Assembly (NCBI RefSeq): GCF_018314255.1
Contig: NZ_CP073066.1
Location: 1,488,001 to 1,552,000, forward strand
DNA: 64,000 nucleotides
Direction of reading: 5' to 3'
Source of the DNA: Lentilactobacillus buchneri
Lineage (GTDB): Bacteria; Bacillota; Bacilli; Lactobacillales; Lactobacillaceae
The notes beneath the pieces were generated by a model. It was not told the origin of the DNA, did no database searches, and saw nothing but the letters and a program-made list of their open reading frames with translations. How positions within the stretch are numbered: position 1 is the first letter of the stretch; every line of letters begins with the position of its first letter. The translations under genes were made by a program, and so were the position numbers. This document shows, piece after piece, positions 43,745-52,013 of the stretch.

Positions 43745-46471
43745 ATGACTAACAATCAACAAGAATTATTAATTCCTACTCACCTGAACGTGAACTTATT
43801 ACGGTTTCCTTACAACGTCGATAAGTCCCCAAGATTCAGCTGGTGGGATCACAGCAATATTTCAAATAGCCAACAAACGGCCTATCAGGTGGTGATTTCC
43901 AAACGCCTTCATCAATTGGCCAATCAAGAATATATCTTTGATACGGGCTGGGTACAATCCTCCGAAAATACGGGTGTTGCAATTCCTCAAATTGAGCAGG
44001 TCTTGGATGCTGGGGAGCTGTATTATTGGCAAGTTCGGATCAAGGATAATTTCAACAATATCAGTGATTTTTCCCAACCCGAAAAATTCATCAGTACTGA
44101 TAAGCCTCAAGTAGAGCCGATCCATGGGATTTGGGCAGATCGTGGGCCTAAGTCGGATAATGAACTGCCCAAATTAGGAAACGTTGTTTTTATTCGTAGT
44201 CCACGCTTTGATCTTAACCTGGTAGATGTTGATACGGCGGTTATCACCGCATTTTCCAGGGGTAATGAGCCACTGTTTATCCAAGGCTTTGATTTGCTGG
44301 TGAATGGTACCAACGTTGGTGTTGGATCGGCTCACCGTCAAGTCCATTATCAAGGAACTGACAAAACTGGGATTTACTATAACAAATACGATGTCACTGA
44401 AGAATTGATCAATGGTGAAAACGTCATTTCTGTCATGGCAACTGCCAAGTCGAATCGAAAGGCCTTCTGGTGCAAACTCGAAGTCTACCTAACAGATGGG
44501 ACTAAGAAGCAGATAATCGTGACCGACAAAAATTGGCACGTTTTAGACGGTAGCACGGCCTTTGGCGATTATGGTGTAAAAATCCGCAGCTTGTATTTCG
44601 GCATGGTGTCTGAAAATGTTGATTTGCGCTACTACCCACAAGGCTGGTCGGAGGTCGAATATAACGATGACAACTGGCCGGCAGTATGGGTTAATCCACA
44701 ATCGATGGTTTCCGATGAGGAAGTTTTTATTCCTTACCGTAGTGAAAATACCCGGCGATTTGAAACCCATGAGCCAAGTAAAAAGGTGATCAAGTTAGGT
44801 GATCAGGATTACCTGGTTGACTTGGGAAAAGAAATTATTGGAAGTCTTAAGGTTAATCTTCAAAGTCTACTTAATCAACGGGTCACGATTTTGATGGGTG
44901 AGCAGCTCCAAGATGATGGACACGTTCGTCATCATCTAGCAGCTGGCCCCGATTATGTTGAAAACTGGACGTTTGTGAAGGGACAGAATCAATTCACTAC
45001 TCTTCAGGTTAAAAACTTCCGCTATATTGAACTGGTTGGCTTCCAAGGCAACCTAAATGAAAATGATATTGATGGATGGGCGATTGAGCAACCATTTGAA
45101 TCTCAAGAATCCGCCTTTGACAGTGATAATGACCTACTCAACCGCGAATATGAGATGTCCAAGTATACGATCAAAGCAACTAACCAGGATGTTTACGTTG
45201 ATTCCCAAGCCCGTGAGCGACGGCCGTACGAAGGTGATCTGTTAGTCAACGGCAATACCAGTTTCGTTGTTTCATCTAAATACTCGCTCAATCGCCATAG
45301 TATGGATTACTTAATTGATAATCCAACGTGGCCCGAAGATTACAAGCTCTACAGTATTGAAATGGCTTGGCAGGATTATCTCTACACCGGTAATGATGAG
45401 TTCTTGAAGAATCGATATACTGATTTGACTTACAAGCTTAATCGCGGGAAAAACGAAGAGAGTTTTGACGGCGCTTCACAAGACTTTAAAGGATCTTTGA
45501 AAAATACCAAAGGCGACGACAACTTTGACGAAGAAGTTGGCCTTGTTACCAACGATGGGTTGATTGATTGGCCGATTCCTGAACGCGATGGTTTTGTCGA
45601 AGGTGAGTACAATACACCATTCAACGCAATTTTCTATGGCGCTTATCTGAGCATGAGTAAAATTGCTGACGTTGTTGGGCATCACGCAGATGCCGACCAT
45701 TACCGAAGTCGGGCTGCCCGCATTAAAAAGGAATTAATTAATCGAATGTATGACCCCAAAACTGGTCGTTTCTACGACTCGATGAATAAAGACCTTTCGA
45801 TTAATAAGCATACATCTCATCACGCAACAGCTTATGCACTGTGCTATGGCGTTTATACCGATCAGCAGATGGCCGATAAGATGAGCCGATTTGTCGCTAA
45901 TGATGGCAAATTTGTTGGCAGTATCTACTTCATTTACTTTATGCTCAAAGGTTTAATCGACAGCGGTCATGCCGATGACGCGGTACGTCTCCTAACTAAC
46001 CCAGACGACCGTAAAGATCAAAAGACGTTTGCGGCCATCTTGAATACTTTGAAGGCGACGATTGCCCCTGAGGCTTGGAGCAATCACTATAAACCTAATA
46101 TGACGATGTCTCATCCGTGGGGAGCGACCCCCGGATTGACGATCGTGCAAGGGATTATGGGAATCAACCCAACCAAGCCGGGATTCGAAAACTTTAGTGT
46201 CAAAATTCGGCCGGGCAGCCTCCACCGTGTGAGCGTTGAAACGCCATCAGCAAAAGGGATTATTAAGGCCACTCTAACAGTGGGAACCGATGAACAGATT
46301 GTCACTGTCCACGTTCCAATGAATGCAAAGGGAACAGTGATACTGCCTGATGGTAGTCATTTAATGACGATTCAAGATCGTAATGGAACTGATTTGGAGG
46401 GGATGCTTACGAAGACTGGTCAGATTGTTTTAGGATCCGGCAATTATCAAATCTCATATCGTACCAACTAA
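43745..46471 (+). CDS. Alpha-L-rhamnosidase, GH78
   Basis: 908 residues from ATG 43745 behind AGAGG (TTG 43742 is the alternative). GH78 architecture: N-terminal beta domains (NKSP-like DKSPRFSWWD, GELYYWQVRIKDN, KAFWCKLEVYLTDG), the Bac_rhamnosid_N-type LYFGMVSENVDLRY, then the (alpha/alpha)6 barrel. The catalytic-acid region is DSQARERRPYEGDLLVNG and the later general base lies near the EAWSNHY segment. There is no signal peptide, so it acts inside on imported rhamnosides, releasing L-rhamnose. Linked to the GPH symporter and a second MFS gene. Confidence 0.93.
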   Translation: MTNNQQELLIPTHLNVNLLRFPYNVDKSPRFSWWDHSNISNSQQTAYQVVISKRLHQLANQEYIFDTGWVQSSENTGVAIPQIEQVLDAGELYYWQVRIKDNFNNISDFSQPEKFISTDKPQVEPIHGIWADRGPKSDNELPKLGNVVFIRSPRFDLNLVDVDTAVITAFSRGNEPLFIQGFDLLVNGTNVGVGSAHRQVHYQGTDKTGIYYNKYDVTEELINGENVISVMATAKSNRKAFWCKLEVYLTDGTKKQIIVTDKNWHVLDGSTAFGDYGVKIRSLYFGMVSENVDLRYYPQGWSEVEYNDDNWPAVWVNPQSMVSDEEVFIPYRSENTRRFETHEPSKKVIKLGDQDYLVDLGKEIIGSLKVNLQSLLNQRVTILMGEQLQDDGHVRHHLAAGPDYVENWTFVKGQNQFTTLQVKNFRYIELVGFQGNLNENDIDGWAIEQPFESQESAFDSDNDLLNREYEMSKYTIKATNQDVYVDSQARERRPYEGDLLVNGNTSFVVSSKYSLNRHSMDYLIDNPTWPEDYKLYSIEMAWQDYLYTGNDEFLKNRYTDLTYKLNRGKNEESFDGASQDFKGSLKNTKGDDNFDEEVGLVTNDGLIDWPIPERDGFVEGEYNTPFNAIFYGAYLSMSKIADVVGHHADADHYRSRAARIKKELINRMYDPKTGRFYDSMNKDLSINKHTSHHATAYALCYGVYTDQQMADKMSRFVANDGKFVGSIYFIYFMLKGLIDSGHADDAVRLLTNPDDRKDQKTFAAILNTLKATIAPEAWSNHYKPNMTMSHPWGATPGLTIVQGIMGINPTKPGFENFSVKIRPGSLHRVSVETPSAKGIIKATLTVGTDEQIVTVHVPMNAKGTVILPDGSHLMTIQDRNGTDLEGMLTKTGQIVLGSGNYQISYRTN

Positions 46472-46532
46472 TATTGTTGTAAGTTAAATATTTTGATGCG
46501 TCCTTGGAATGGACGATAAGGAGAACAGGATT

Positions 46533-47855
46533 ATGAAAAATCTAGGAAGATATTGGAACTTGAGTGTCTCGGCTGGTCTGGGATCGATGCTTGGTTCAGG
46601 AATTATTGTTGGTTTGGCAAGTACGATTACCGTCTGGCAGATGGGACTGAATTTAACCAACGGTCAAGTCGGGATTATTTCCGGTGCGTTAACCTTTGCC
46701 ATTGCTTTTGGATCAATTTTTGGGAGTCGATTTGCCGATAAAGTTGGGATTGTGGCAATCTTTGATTGGGTGAATTTCCTTTATGCAATTGGTGCCGGTA
46801 TTTGTGTCTTCGCAAACGGGTATCTCATGTTACTGGCAGGGGTTGTGATTTGTGGGGTTGCTTCTGGAACTGACCTGCCAGTATCGTTGACGGTGATTTC
46901 CAGGGATGCACCTAACCAGAAGATGGCTTCTGAAATGGTTGCTTCAACTCAAATTTTCTGGCAAGTTGGTCAATTTGTTTCAACTGGTGCTGCCTTCGTT
47001 GTTTCTACGATGAGTGTTACTGGTGGACGAATTGTGTTTGGTTTCTTCGCCATCACTGCTTTGATTCTTTGGGTATGGCGGACATTCACCAAAGGAATTC
47101 GTGTTCTCCACAAAGAAGCTGCAGAACGATTAGCTGCCAAAGAAGCACAACTGGACGAAAAGCCAACCGAAAAAGCTTCAGTTATTCAGGTACTCTTTAG
47201 AAGTTCACGAAGCAAGATTTACATCCGATTATTTGCTGCAATTGCTATCTACTACATTTTCTGGAACTTTGTTGCCAACACGTTCGGTCAATTCACAACC
47301 TTCATGTTCGTTAAAGCCGGTGCCTCACAGACATTATCGACTGGTATTGGTTTGGGACTGCACATCGCTGCGCTGTTTATCTTAGGCTTCTACGTAACGA
47401 TTGCTGGTTCCGCAAAACGAAATACTTGGTTCACCCTTGGCGTTATCTTTGCACTGATCGCAATGGGTGGTCTGGCAATCTTTGGAGCCACTTCGATTGC
47501 CTTGATCGTTGCCTTCATGCTCGTTTGGGGTGTTGGAAGTATGCTCTCAGGTGAAGCTATTTACAAAGTTTGGACACAGGAATCATTCCCTGAAGAAATT
47601 CGTGCAAGTATCCAAGGATTTATCAATGGGGTTTCACGTTTCCTTTGTGGAATTTTAGCAATGTTCACACCATTGTTGGTCCTTCCAAGTACTATCAAGA
47701 TGACAATGTGGGGATTCGTTGGTATCGTTGCAATCTTCGGCCTGGCTGGATTTGCAATGATCCATTATGAAAAGAAATACAACATGATTAATGGTGATGA
47801 AGCAAGCAAAGCTGCCGCTGCTAAAGAAGCAGATAACACAGCTGCTGCCAAGTAA
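46533..47855 (+). CDS. MFS sugar transporter
   Basis: 440 residues from ATG 46533 behind ATAAGGAG, 12 helices. The motif FADKVG and the GSMLSGEAIYKVWTQESFPEEIRASIQG block of sugar-porter-like MFS proteins are visible. It follows the rhamnosidase by 61 bp and ends the operon before a terminator. It may import the released or free sugar (rhamnose is a candidate) or export a product. No rhamnose isomerase or kinase genes are in the window. Confidence 0.85.
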   Translation: MKNLGRYWNLSVSAGLGSMLGSGIIVGLASTITVWQMGLNLTNGQVGIISGALTFAIAFGSIFGSRFADKVGIVAIFDWVNFLYAIGAGICVFANGYLMLLAGVVICGVASGTDLPVSLTVISRDAPNQKMASEMVASTQIFWQVGQFVSTGAAFVVSTMSVTGGRIVFGFFAITALILWVWRTFTKGIRVLHKEAAERLAAKEAQLDEKPTEKASVIQVLFRSSRSKIYIRLFAAIAIYYIFWNFVANTFGQFTTFMFVKAGASQTLSTGIGLGLHIAALFILGFYVTIAGSAKRNTWFTLGVIFALIAMGGLAIFGATSIALIVAFMLVWGVGSMLSGEAIYKVWTQESFPEEIRASIQGFINGVSRFLCGILAMFTPLLVLPSTIKMTMWGFVGIVAIFGLAGFAMIHYEKKYNMINGDEASKAAAAKEADNTAAAK

Positions 47856-47876
47856 CTCATTTTTATAATTGAAAGC

Positions 47877-47914
47877 AAACAAGCGCCCAGATTAAATTCT
47901 GAGCGCTTGTTTTT
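47877..47914. terminator. Bidirectional terminator
   Basis: Stem AAACAAGCGC / GCGCTTGTTT (47877-47886 with 47903-47912) with inner CAGA/TCTG, T-tail on plus and T-rich on minus. Confidence 0.9.
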
Positions 47915-47924
47915 GGATCGGATT

Positions 47925-49265
47925 CTATTGTAAGTACTGATCATACCACCCAGCTGAATGATTCAAATAAGTCATCATCTCAGCGTCGGCATTTGCCCCG
48001 GTTAATGTGGCTATCGTTTGTGGATCACCAACGGTTTTTGGATGGTTAAGTGTTCCAGATAGCTGATGGATGGTGACTTTCACATCACCGTTCTTTTGAA
48101 AATCGAAGCTGAGACCAAATTTGGGATTCCAACTGTTGTTCTCGTACTTGTATTGGGTGAAACCGTTCGGAGTCACATACCGATAATCAGTCGATTTTGA
48201 GGTATCAATTAAGTTCCTTAACTTTTGTTCGTGGCCGCCAATGCTGACAAATTGGTAGGACGGTGCCACGTACCAAATGCCATCGCGTAAAGTTGGCTGG
48301 TTGTTGGAAATACTGATGATATTTTTGGTTGTGACATAACGTAGGCGATCCCGACAATCCACCAGGGAAAGATCATGGTTCGGGCCATAGCCGTTGCCGT
48401 ATACCTTGGTGATAGGACCTTCCTCCATATTCGAGGTGGATTGGGCGGTTGGATCTTCAAAGTCGTAGGTCCGAGAACCAAAGACCGTTGTGACCGTCTT
48501 GGCATCGCTGTAAGTCCTGATCGGCTTTGCTCGATTTGGCAGTTTGGAGAGTTGGAGAACTGGATAGAATGAATTAACGTCCATCCAATAATGATAAGGA
48601 TACGTTTCAATCATCGGCAGTTCAACAGTTTGGCCGCTGATATATAGTTTCATCATTGAGATGCGGACCCCTCTAGAAACGCGATTTTCAATCATCTTGG
48701 GAACGTTTGGATTCTTCTTTTTAAGAAAATTGATAACCTGCTTTTGTTGACTAGTGGTTGGCACCTTGAGGTATGGCTTCATTGAAGTCGCATTCATGAC
48801 GCCAAATACCCGCCCGGTTTGACGGATGTCGTTGGAAGTGGACCAGTCCTTCTTATTGTATGGGGTACTCGACATTAACACATGTTTGGTTGGATAGCGA
48901 TAGCCGCCACCTTTAATGTAGGAGCCGGGAACTAAGCTCCCATGCCAAACGTAACCTTTGATCTTATGGTTGGCACTTTTGACATAGTAATAACTACCAT
49001 AATAGCTGCTCGTCCGAATTGTGACCCGCTTTGTCGAATAAAGATTAGTGTGTGGGTAGTTCTTCAGATTGGCGAGCTTCTTGGTGTAACTCGCATTCCA
49101 AACGTAGACTGATTTGCGAGTGTTGGTCAGAAATGATGTCTTTTTAAATGTTTTGTTAGTGGTAATTTTGGTTTTGGCACTGGCGGACGGTGTTGACTGA
49201 ATTGAAACGATTGACCCTGTCAGCAGCCCCGCAGCCAGGATGGCCAGCGTGAATTTCTTGTGCAT
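47925..49265 (-). CDS. Secreted protein with wall-binding-like repeat, hypothetical
   Basis: 446 residues, ATG behind GAAGGGGG. Signal peptide of about 30 residues ends TPSASA. The N-terminal part (SVYVWNASYTKKLANLKNYP...TIRTSSYYGSYYYVKSANHKIKGYVWHGSLV) has the pattern of lactobacillar surface-layer/SH3-like wall-binding modules. The rest (residues about 120-446) has no recognised domain; it includes a long region with YDFEDPTAQSTSN and LRYVTTKNIISIS. Exported, likely wall-associated. No LPXTG. Confidence 0.8.
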   Translation of the reverse strand: MHKKFTLAILAAGLLTGSIVSIQSTPSASAKTKITTNKTFKKTSFLTNTRKSVYVWNASYTKKLANLKNYPHTNLYSTKRVTIRTSSYYGSYYYVKSANHKIKGYVWHGSLVPGSYIKGGGYRYPTKHVLMSSTPYNKKDWSTSNDIRQTGRVFGVMNATSMKPYLKVPTTSQQKQVINFLKKKNPNVPKMIENRVSRGVRISMMKLYISGQTVELPMIETYPYHYWMDVNSFYPVLQLSKLPNRAKPIRTYSDAKTVTTVFGSRTYDFEDPTAQSTSNMEEGPITKVYGNGYGPNHDLSLVDCRDRLRYVTTKNIISISNNQPTLRDGIWYVAPSYQFVSIGGHEQKLRNLIDTSKSTDYRYVTPNGFTQYKYENNSWNPKFGLSFDFQKNGDVKVTIHQLSGTLNHPKTVGDPQTIATLTGANADAEMMTYLNHSAGWYDQYLQ

Positions 49266-49302
49266 GATAATCCCCCTTCAATTATTGATTATAGCGTGTC
49301 AC

Positions 49303-50730
49303 TCACTTGAGGCCCACATATCCGGTTCGATTGATCAAAGTTTGGCCATCATCAGTTCTCAACCAGCTGATTAGCCGTTGAGAATTTTTGGATGGTTGGT
49401 CACGTGAAATGGCGTAGAAATGGGCGATGAGGGGATATTTCCCATTGCGGATGTTCTTTGCAGTTGGCGCAATGCCATCGACTTTCAATAATTTCACTTG
49501 TCTGTTGTGCATCATTTGCGTCGCGAAAAATCTAAATGAGTAGCCAATCGCATTGGTCCGGTTGTTGTAACCAGCGACCCCATCAAACACGCCGTCCATG
49601 GCGTCAAATTCCTGATAGCGTAAGGGCTTGACCATTTTGTGCTTTTTCATTACCATCTGCTCCATCGCCGTTTGGCTGCCAGAACCTTCTGGCCGTTGAA
49701 ACGGTTGGATAGAAGCAAATCGCCCGCCGACACTTGACCAGAAGATGGTTTTTCGCTGATAGATCGATTGAATTTGTCCAGTTGACAGCGTCTTGACTGG
49801 ATTTTTTTGGTTCACAAAGAAGACGAATGCTTCGGTACCGATTTTAGTCAATCTTAAATAAACGTGGTGTCGTTTAGCGGTTCTGAATTGGGCCTTTGAC
49901 GGACTGGCCATGAAAATGACATCAGCTTTTTTGGTTAACAGACTATCAAAGGCTTTAGGCGTTGAGTCAACTCTTACCAGCTGTGATCCTTGTTTAGTTG
50001 ACACCTTCGGATACAGAGTTTGGGCAATCGCTGAATACATGGGATAAAGGGCGGTTGCACCGTTTAACCGCGGATAATTGGCAGTGATTTTGACCGACGT
50101 TGGGTGGTTCAACTTTGCCAGCGATCTGCTATTGCGGAATGGCCGGTATTTGTTCAAGTTAAGCGAGTTTGAACCGTATGTATCAGTATATTTCAGACTA
50201 TTTGCAAAATTTTGGTAGATCGGCAAACCGCTGATTAAAAAAATGATGATTAATCCCATGATTTGACCACGATGAAGCTTTGGCAGCTCCTTTGCTTGCC
50301 ACTGATAAATGAAAATCCCCAAGACTGCCGACCAAAAGGTACCGACAAACATCCAGCCGAGATTGTGGTAGAACAGCCCCCATGCTAAAAATAGGGCAGA
50401 AAGGTTATATGGAAGGATGGCGGCTGGATAATAGATGGCCGTGTCTAAGTAGCTGTAACGGGCGGCTGCCAGAACGACCGTCAGTGAACCGAAATAGTAA
50501 ATTAAGGCAACCAGCAATGCCCAAATTTGGCGATGATAATTGGCAAATTGATTCTTGCGATTGTAGCGATACCAATAGACTGCGTTCAAGAACAATGCCG
50601 GCAGCATAGCCCAACCTGACGAAGTTATTCCGTAGACGCCAACAGAACCAACGATGAGCGGTGACAGTAATAGTGACCTGATTAGCAGCCACCACGATGT
50701 TTTTCGGTATGGTTTTTGTTTCTTAGTGAT
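49303..50730 (-). CDS. Membrane-anchored PstS-like substrate-binding protein; start codon appears to be ATC
   Basis: 475 residues if translation begins at 50730; the first ATG is at 50605-50607 (434 residues) but has no good ribosome site and would cut a membrane helix. A promoter (50761-50788) and a GGGGGGG ribosome site (50738-50744) point to codon 50728-50730, which reads ATC, followed by TKKQKPYRKTSWW. About four N-terminal helices (LLIRSLLLSPLIVGSVGVYG and on) anchor a PstS-like domain: NPVKTLSTGQIQSIYQRKTI, FQRPEGSGSQTAMEQMV. The domain resembles phosphate-binding proteins. No Pst permease genes adjoin, so a sensory or accessory role is possible. Confidence 0.78.
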   Translation of the reverse strand: MTKKQKPYRKTSWWLLIRSLLLSPLIVGSVGVYGITSSGWAMLPALFLNAVYWYRYNRKNQFANYHRQIWALLVALIYYFGSLTVVLAAARYSYLDTAIYYPAAILPYNLSALFLAWGLFYHNLGWMFVGTFWSAVLGIFIYQWQAKELPKLHRGQIMGLIIIFLISGLPIYQNFANSLKYTDTYGSNSLNLNKYRPFRNSRSLAKLNHPTSVKITANYPRLNGATALYPMYSAIAQTLYPKVSTKQGSQLVRVDSTPKAFDSLLTKKADVIFMASPSKAQFRTAKRHHVYLRLTKIGTEAFVFFVNQKNPVKTLSTGQIQSIYQRKTIFWSSVGGRFASIQPFQRPEGSGSQTAMEQMVMKKHKMVKPLRYQEFDAMDGVFDGVAGYNNRTNAIGYSFRFFATQMMHNRQVKLLKVDGIAPTAKNIRNGKYPLIAHFYAISRDQPSKNSQRLISWLRTDDGQTLINRTGYVGLK

Positions 50731-50737
50731 GATGAGT

Positions 50738-50788
50738 CCCCCCCTTGTGATGCTATTATCATTATAGTATTCGTAAGGGTTGAGGCAA
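50738..50788 (-). promoter_or_regulatory. Promoter and ribosome site of the PstS-like gene
   Basis: On the minus strand: -35 TTGCCT (50783-50788), 16-base spacer, perfect -10 TATAAT (50761-50766), start expected near 50754, then AAGGGGGGG (50738-50746). No ATG, GTG or TTG occurs in any frame within 30 bases downstream. Confidence 0.75.
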
Positions 50789-50831
50789 ATGAACTGTGGG
50801 AGGCTGTTTTGGGGTGGAAGTTACTGGGGTT

Positions 50832-51138
50832 TCTGCTTTTGAGCTATGCTCCGACGACCCAGGGACCTACTGTACAAAAAAGAATCAGACCACGATGAAT
50901 AAAACGTTCATCATGGTCTGATTCTCTTTGGTTTCCAATCATGTTTATGTCGATCTTTTTCCAAGGAATATCCTGTCATAGGTAGGCAGGAGTTATGGAA
51001 TTGACAGGTTCCTTCGGCTTTCGAGCTATGCTCCGACGCAACTGATGCTAACTTCTAAAAGGGCTTTGATTAAATCCCCAAAGTCAGGGGTTTTAATCAA
51101 AGCCCTCTTAGAAACCGCATCACCCGTTGCTCGTCGCA
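50832..51138. repeat. Two adjoining intergenic hairpin elements
   Basis: Both copies share a flank reading GAGCTATGCTCCGACG (about 50840 and 51023). One hairpin is 50881-50892 / 50914-50925 (AGAATCAGACCA / TGGTCTGATTCT, inner GATGAA/TTCATC). The other, directly after the GntR gene stop on the minus strand, has outer GATGC/GCATC (51044-51048, 51117-51121), TTCTAA/TTAGAA (51053-51058, 51108-51113), and stem GGGCTTTGATTA / TAATCAAAGCCC. It likely ends transcription of the GntR gene. No gene is seen in this gap. Confidence 0.82.
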
Positions 51139-51140
51139 CA

Positions 51141-51803
51141 CTAATTTTTGAAATAATCCGGATACGCATCGACAACCTTTTGCTTTTCCAGCAGCATCAA
51201 ATGCAAATGCTGGGTAACCAGGAAGCTCAAATCGTCGATATCCTTATTCTTAACGGCATTAAAAATTGCGGTATGTTGGTTGGTTAACGTATCCCAATCC
51301 AATTCAGTTTCCTTCAACCGTAGTCGGCGGAATCGGTTGAGCTGGGTGTTATTAATCTGCAGCCAGTTCCAAACCGTATCCTTATCGACGACCTTATAAA
51401 AAGCGTGATGAAATTCCTGGTCCAGATCAAAGAAGTTATCCGGCTCATTCTTAAGGGCGGTCTGCTGTTGCTGATCTAAATTTTTCTGAATAGTGGCGAT
51501 GGCCTCATCAGAAATATTGACAGCGGCGTCCACCATAATCTTGGGCTCAATGCAGCTACGAACAAAGCGGGCATTTTTGGCATCTGCCATATCAATTTTA
51601 GTGATGTAGGTGCCACTCTGAGGTATCACTTCGATCAAACCTTCACGTTCAATACGGATGATGGCTTCCCTGACTGGGGTTCGGCCAAGATTTAACTCTT
51701 GGGAAATCAGCTTCTCGGAAATCTTCTGTCCCGGTACGTAGTCGAAGTGGATGATGCGATATTTAATTTCATTGTAAGCGTCACTGCGCATATTATCCAA
51801 CAT
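51141..51803 (-). CDS. GntR-family regulator, FCD (FadR) subfamily; probable hexuronate repressor
   Basis: 220 residues, ATG behind AAAGGAGAC. N-terminal winged helix (GQKISEKLISQELNLGRTPV, then REAIIRIEREGLIEVIPQSGTY) and C-terminal FCD ligand domain with metal/ligand histidines (DLDQEFHHAFYKV, NQHTAIFNAV, LVTQHLHLMLLEK). UxuR/ExuR-type members of this group bind hexuronates. Divergent from the hexuronate operon, 210 bp apart. The TCTGATATATCAGA palindrome in that operon's promoter is the likely operator. Confidence 0.93.
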   Translation of the reverse strand: MLDNMRSDAYNEIKYRIIHFDYVPGQKISEKLISQELNLGRTPVREAIIRIEREGLIEVIPQSGTYITKIDMADAKNARFVRSCIEPKIMVDAAVNISDEAIATIQKNLDQQQQTALKNEPDNFFDLDQEFHHAFYKVVDKDTVWNWLQINNTQLNRFRRLRLKETELDWDTLTNQHTAIFNAVKNKDIDDLSFLVTQHLHLMLLEKQKVVDAYPDYFKN

Positions 51804-51882
51804 AATAAGTCTCCTTTAGATATCATCATATTAGCATATTTTGGTGAAAAAGTTAACGAAGATCCTTGAAAAAACTGGGGTA

Positions 51883-51910
51883 TTGACAATCTGATATATC
51901 AGAATATAAT
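51883..51910 (+). promoter_or_regulatory. Hexuronate operon promoter with GntR operator in the spacer
   Basis: TTGACA (51883-51888), 16-base spacer, TATAAT (51905-51910), both perfect. The perfect palindrome TCTGATATATCAGA occupies 51890-51903, i.e. almost the whole spacer. Binding there would block RNA polymerase. Confidence 0.85.
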
Positions 51911-51915
51911 AAAAC

Positions 51916-51929
51916 CGAAAGCGTATTCA
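51916..51929. promoter_or_regulatory. cre site at the hexuronate transcription start
   Basis: CGAAAGCGTATTCA fits TGNAANCGNNNNCA except for the first base. Placed at about +1, suitable for CcpA repression. Confidence 0.6.
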
Positions 51930-52013
51930 GCGGACTGGTGTACTATTTTGTTTTAAGCCAGCTGGCATACGTTCATGTTTGGCTCACGCAACGCAATACA
52001 GGAGGTTTAATTA

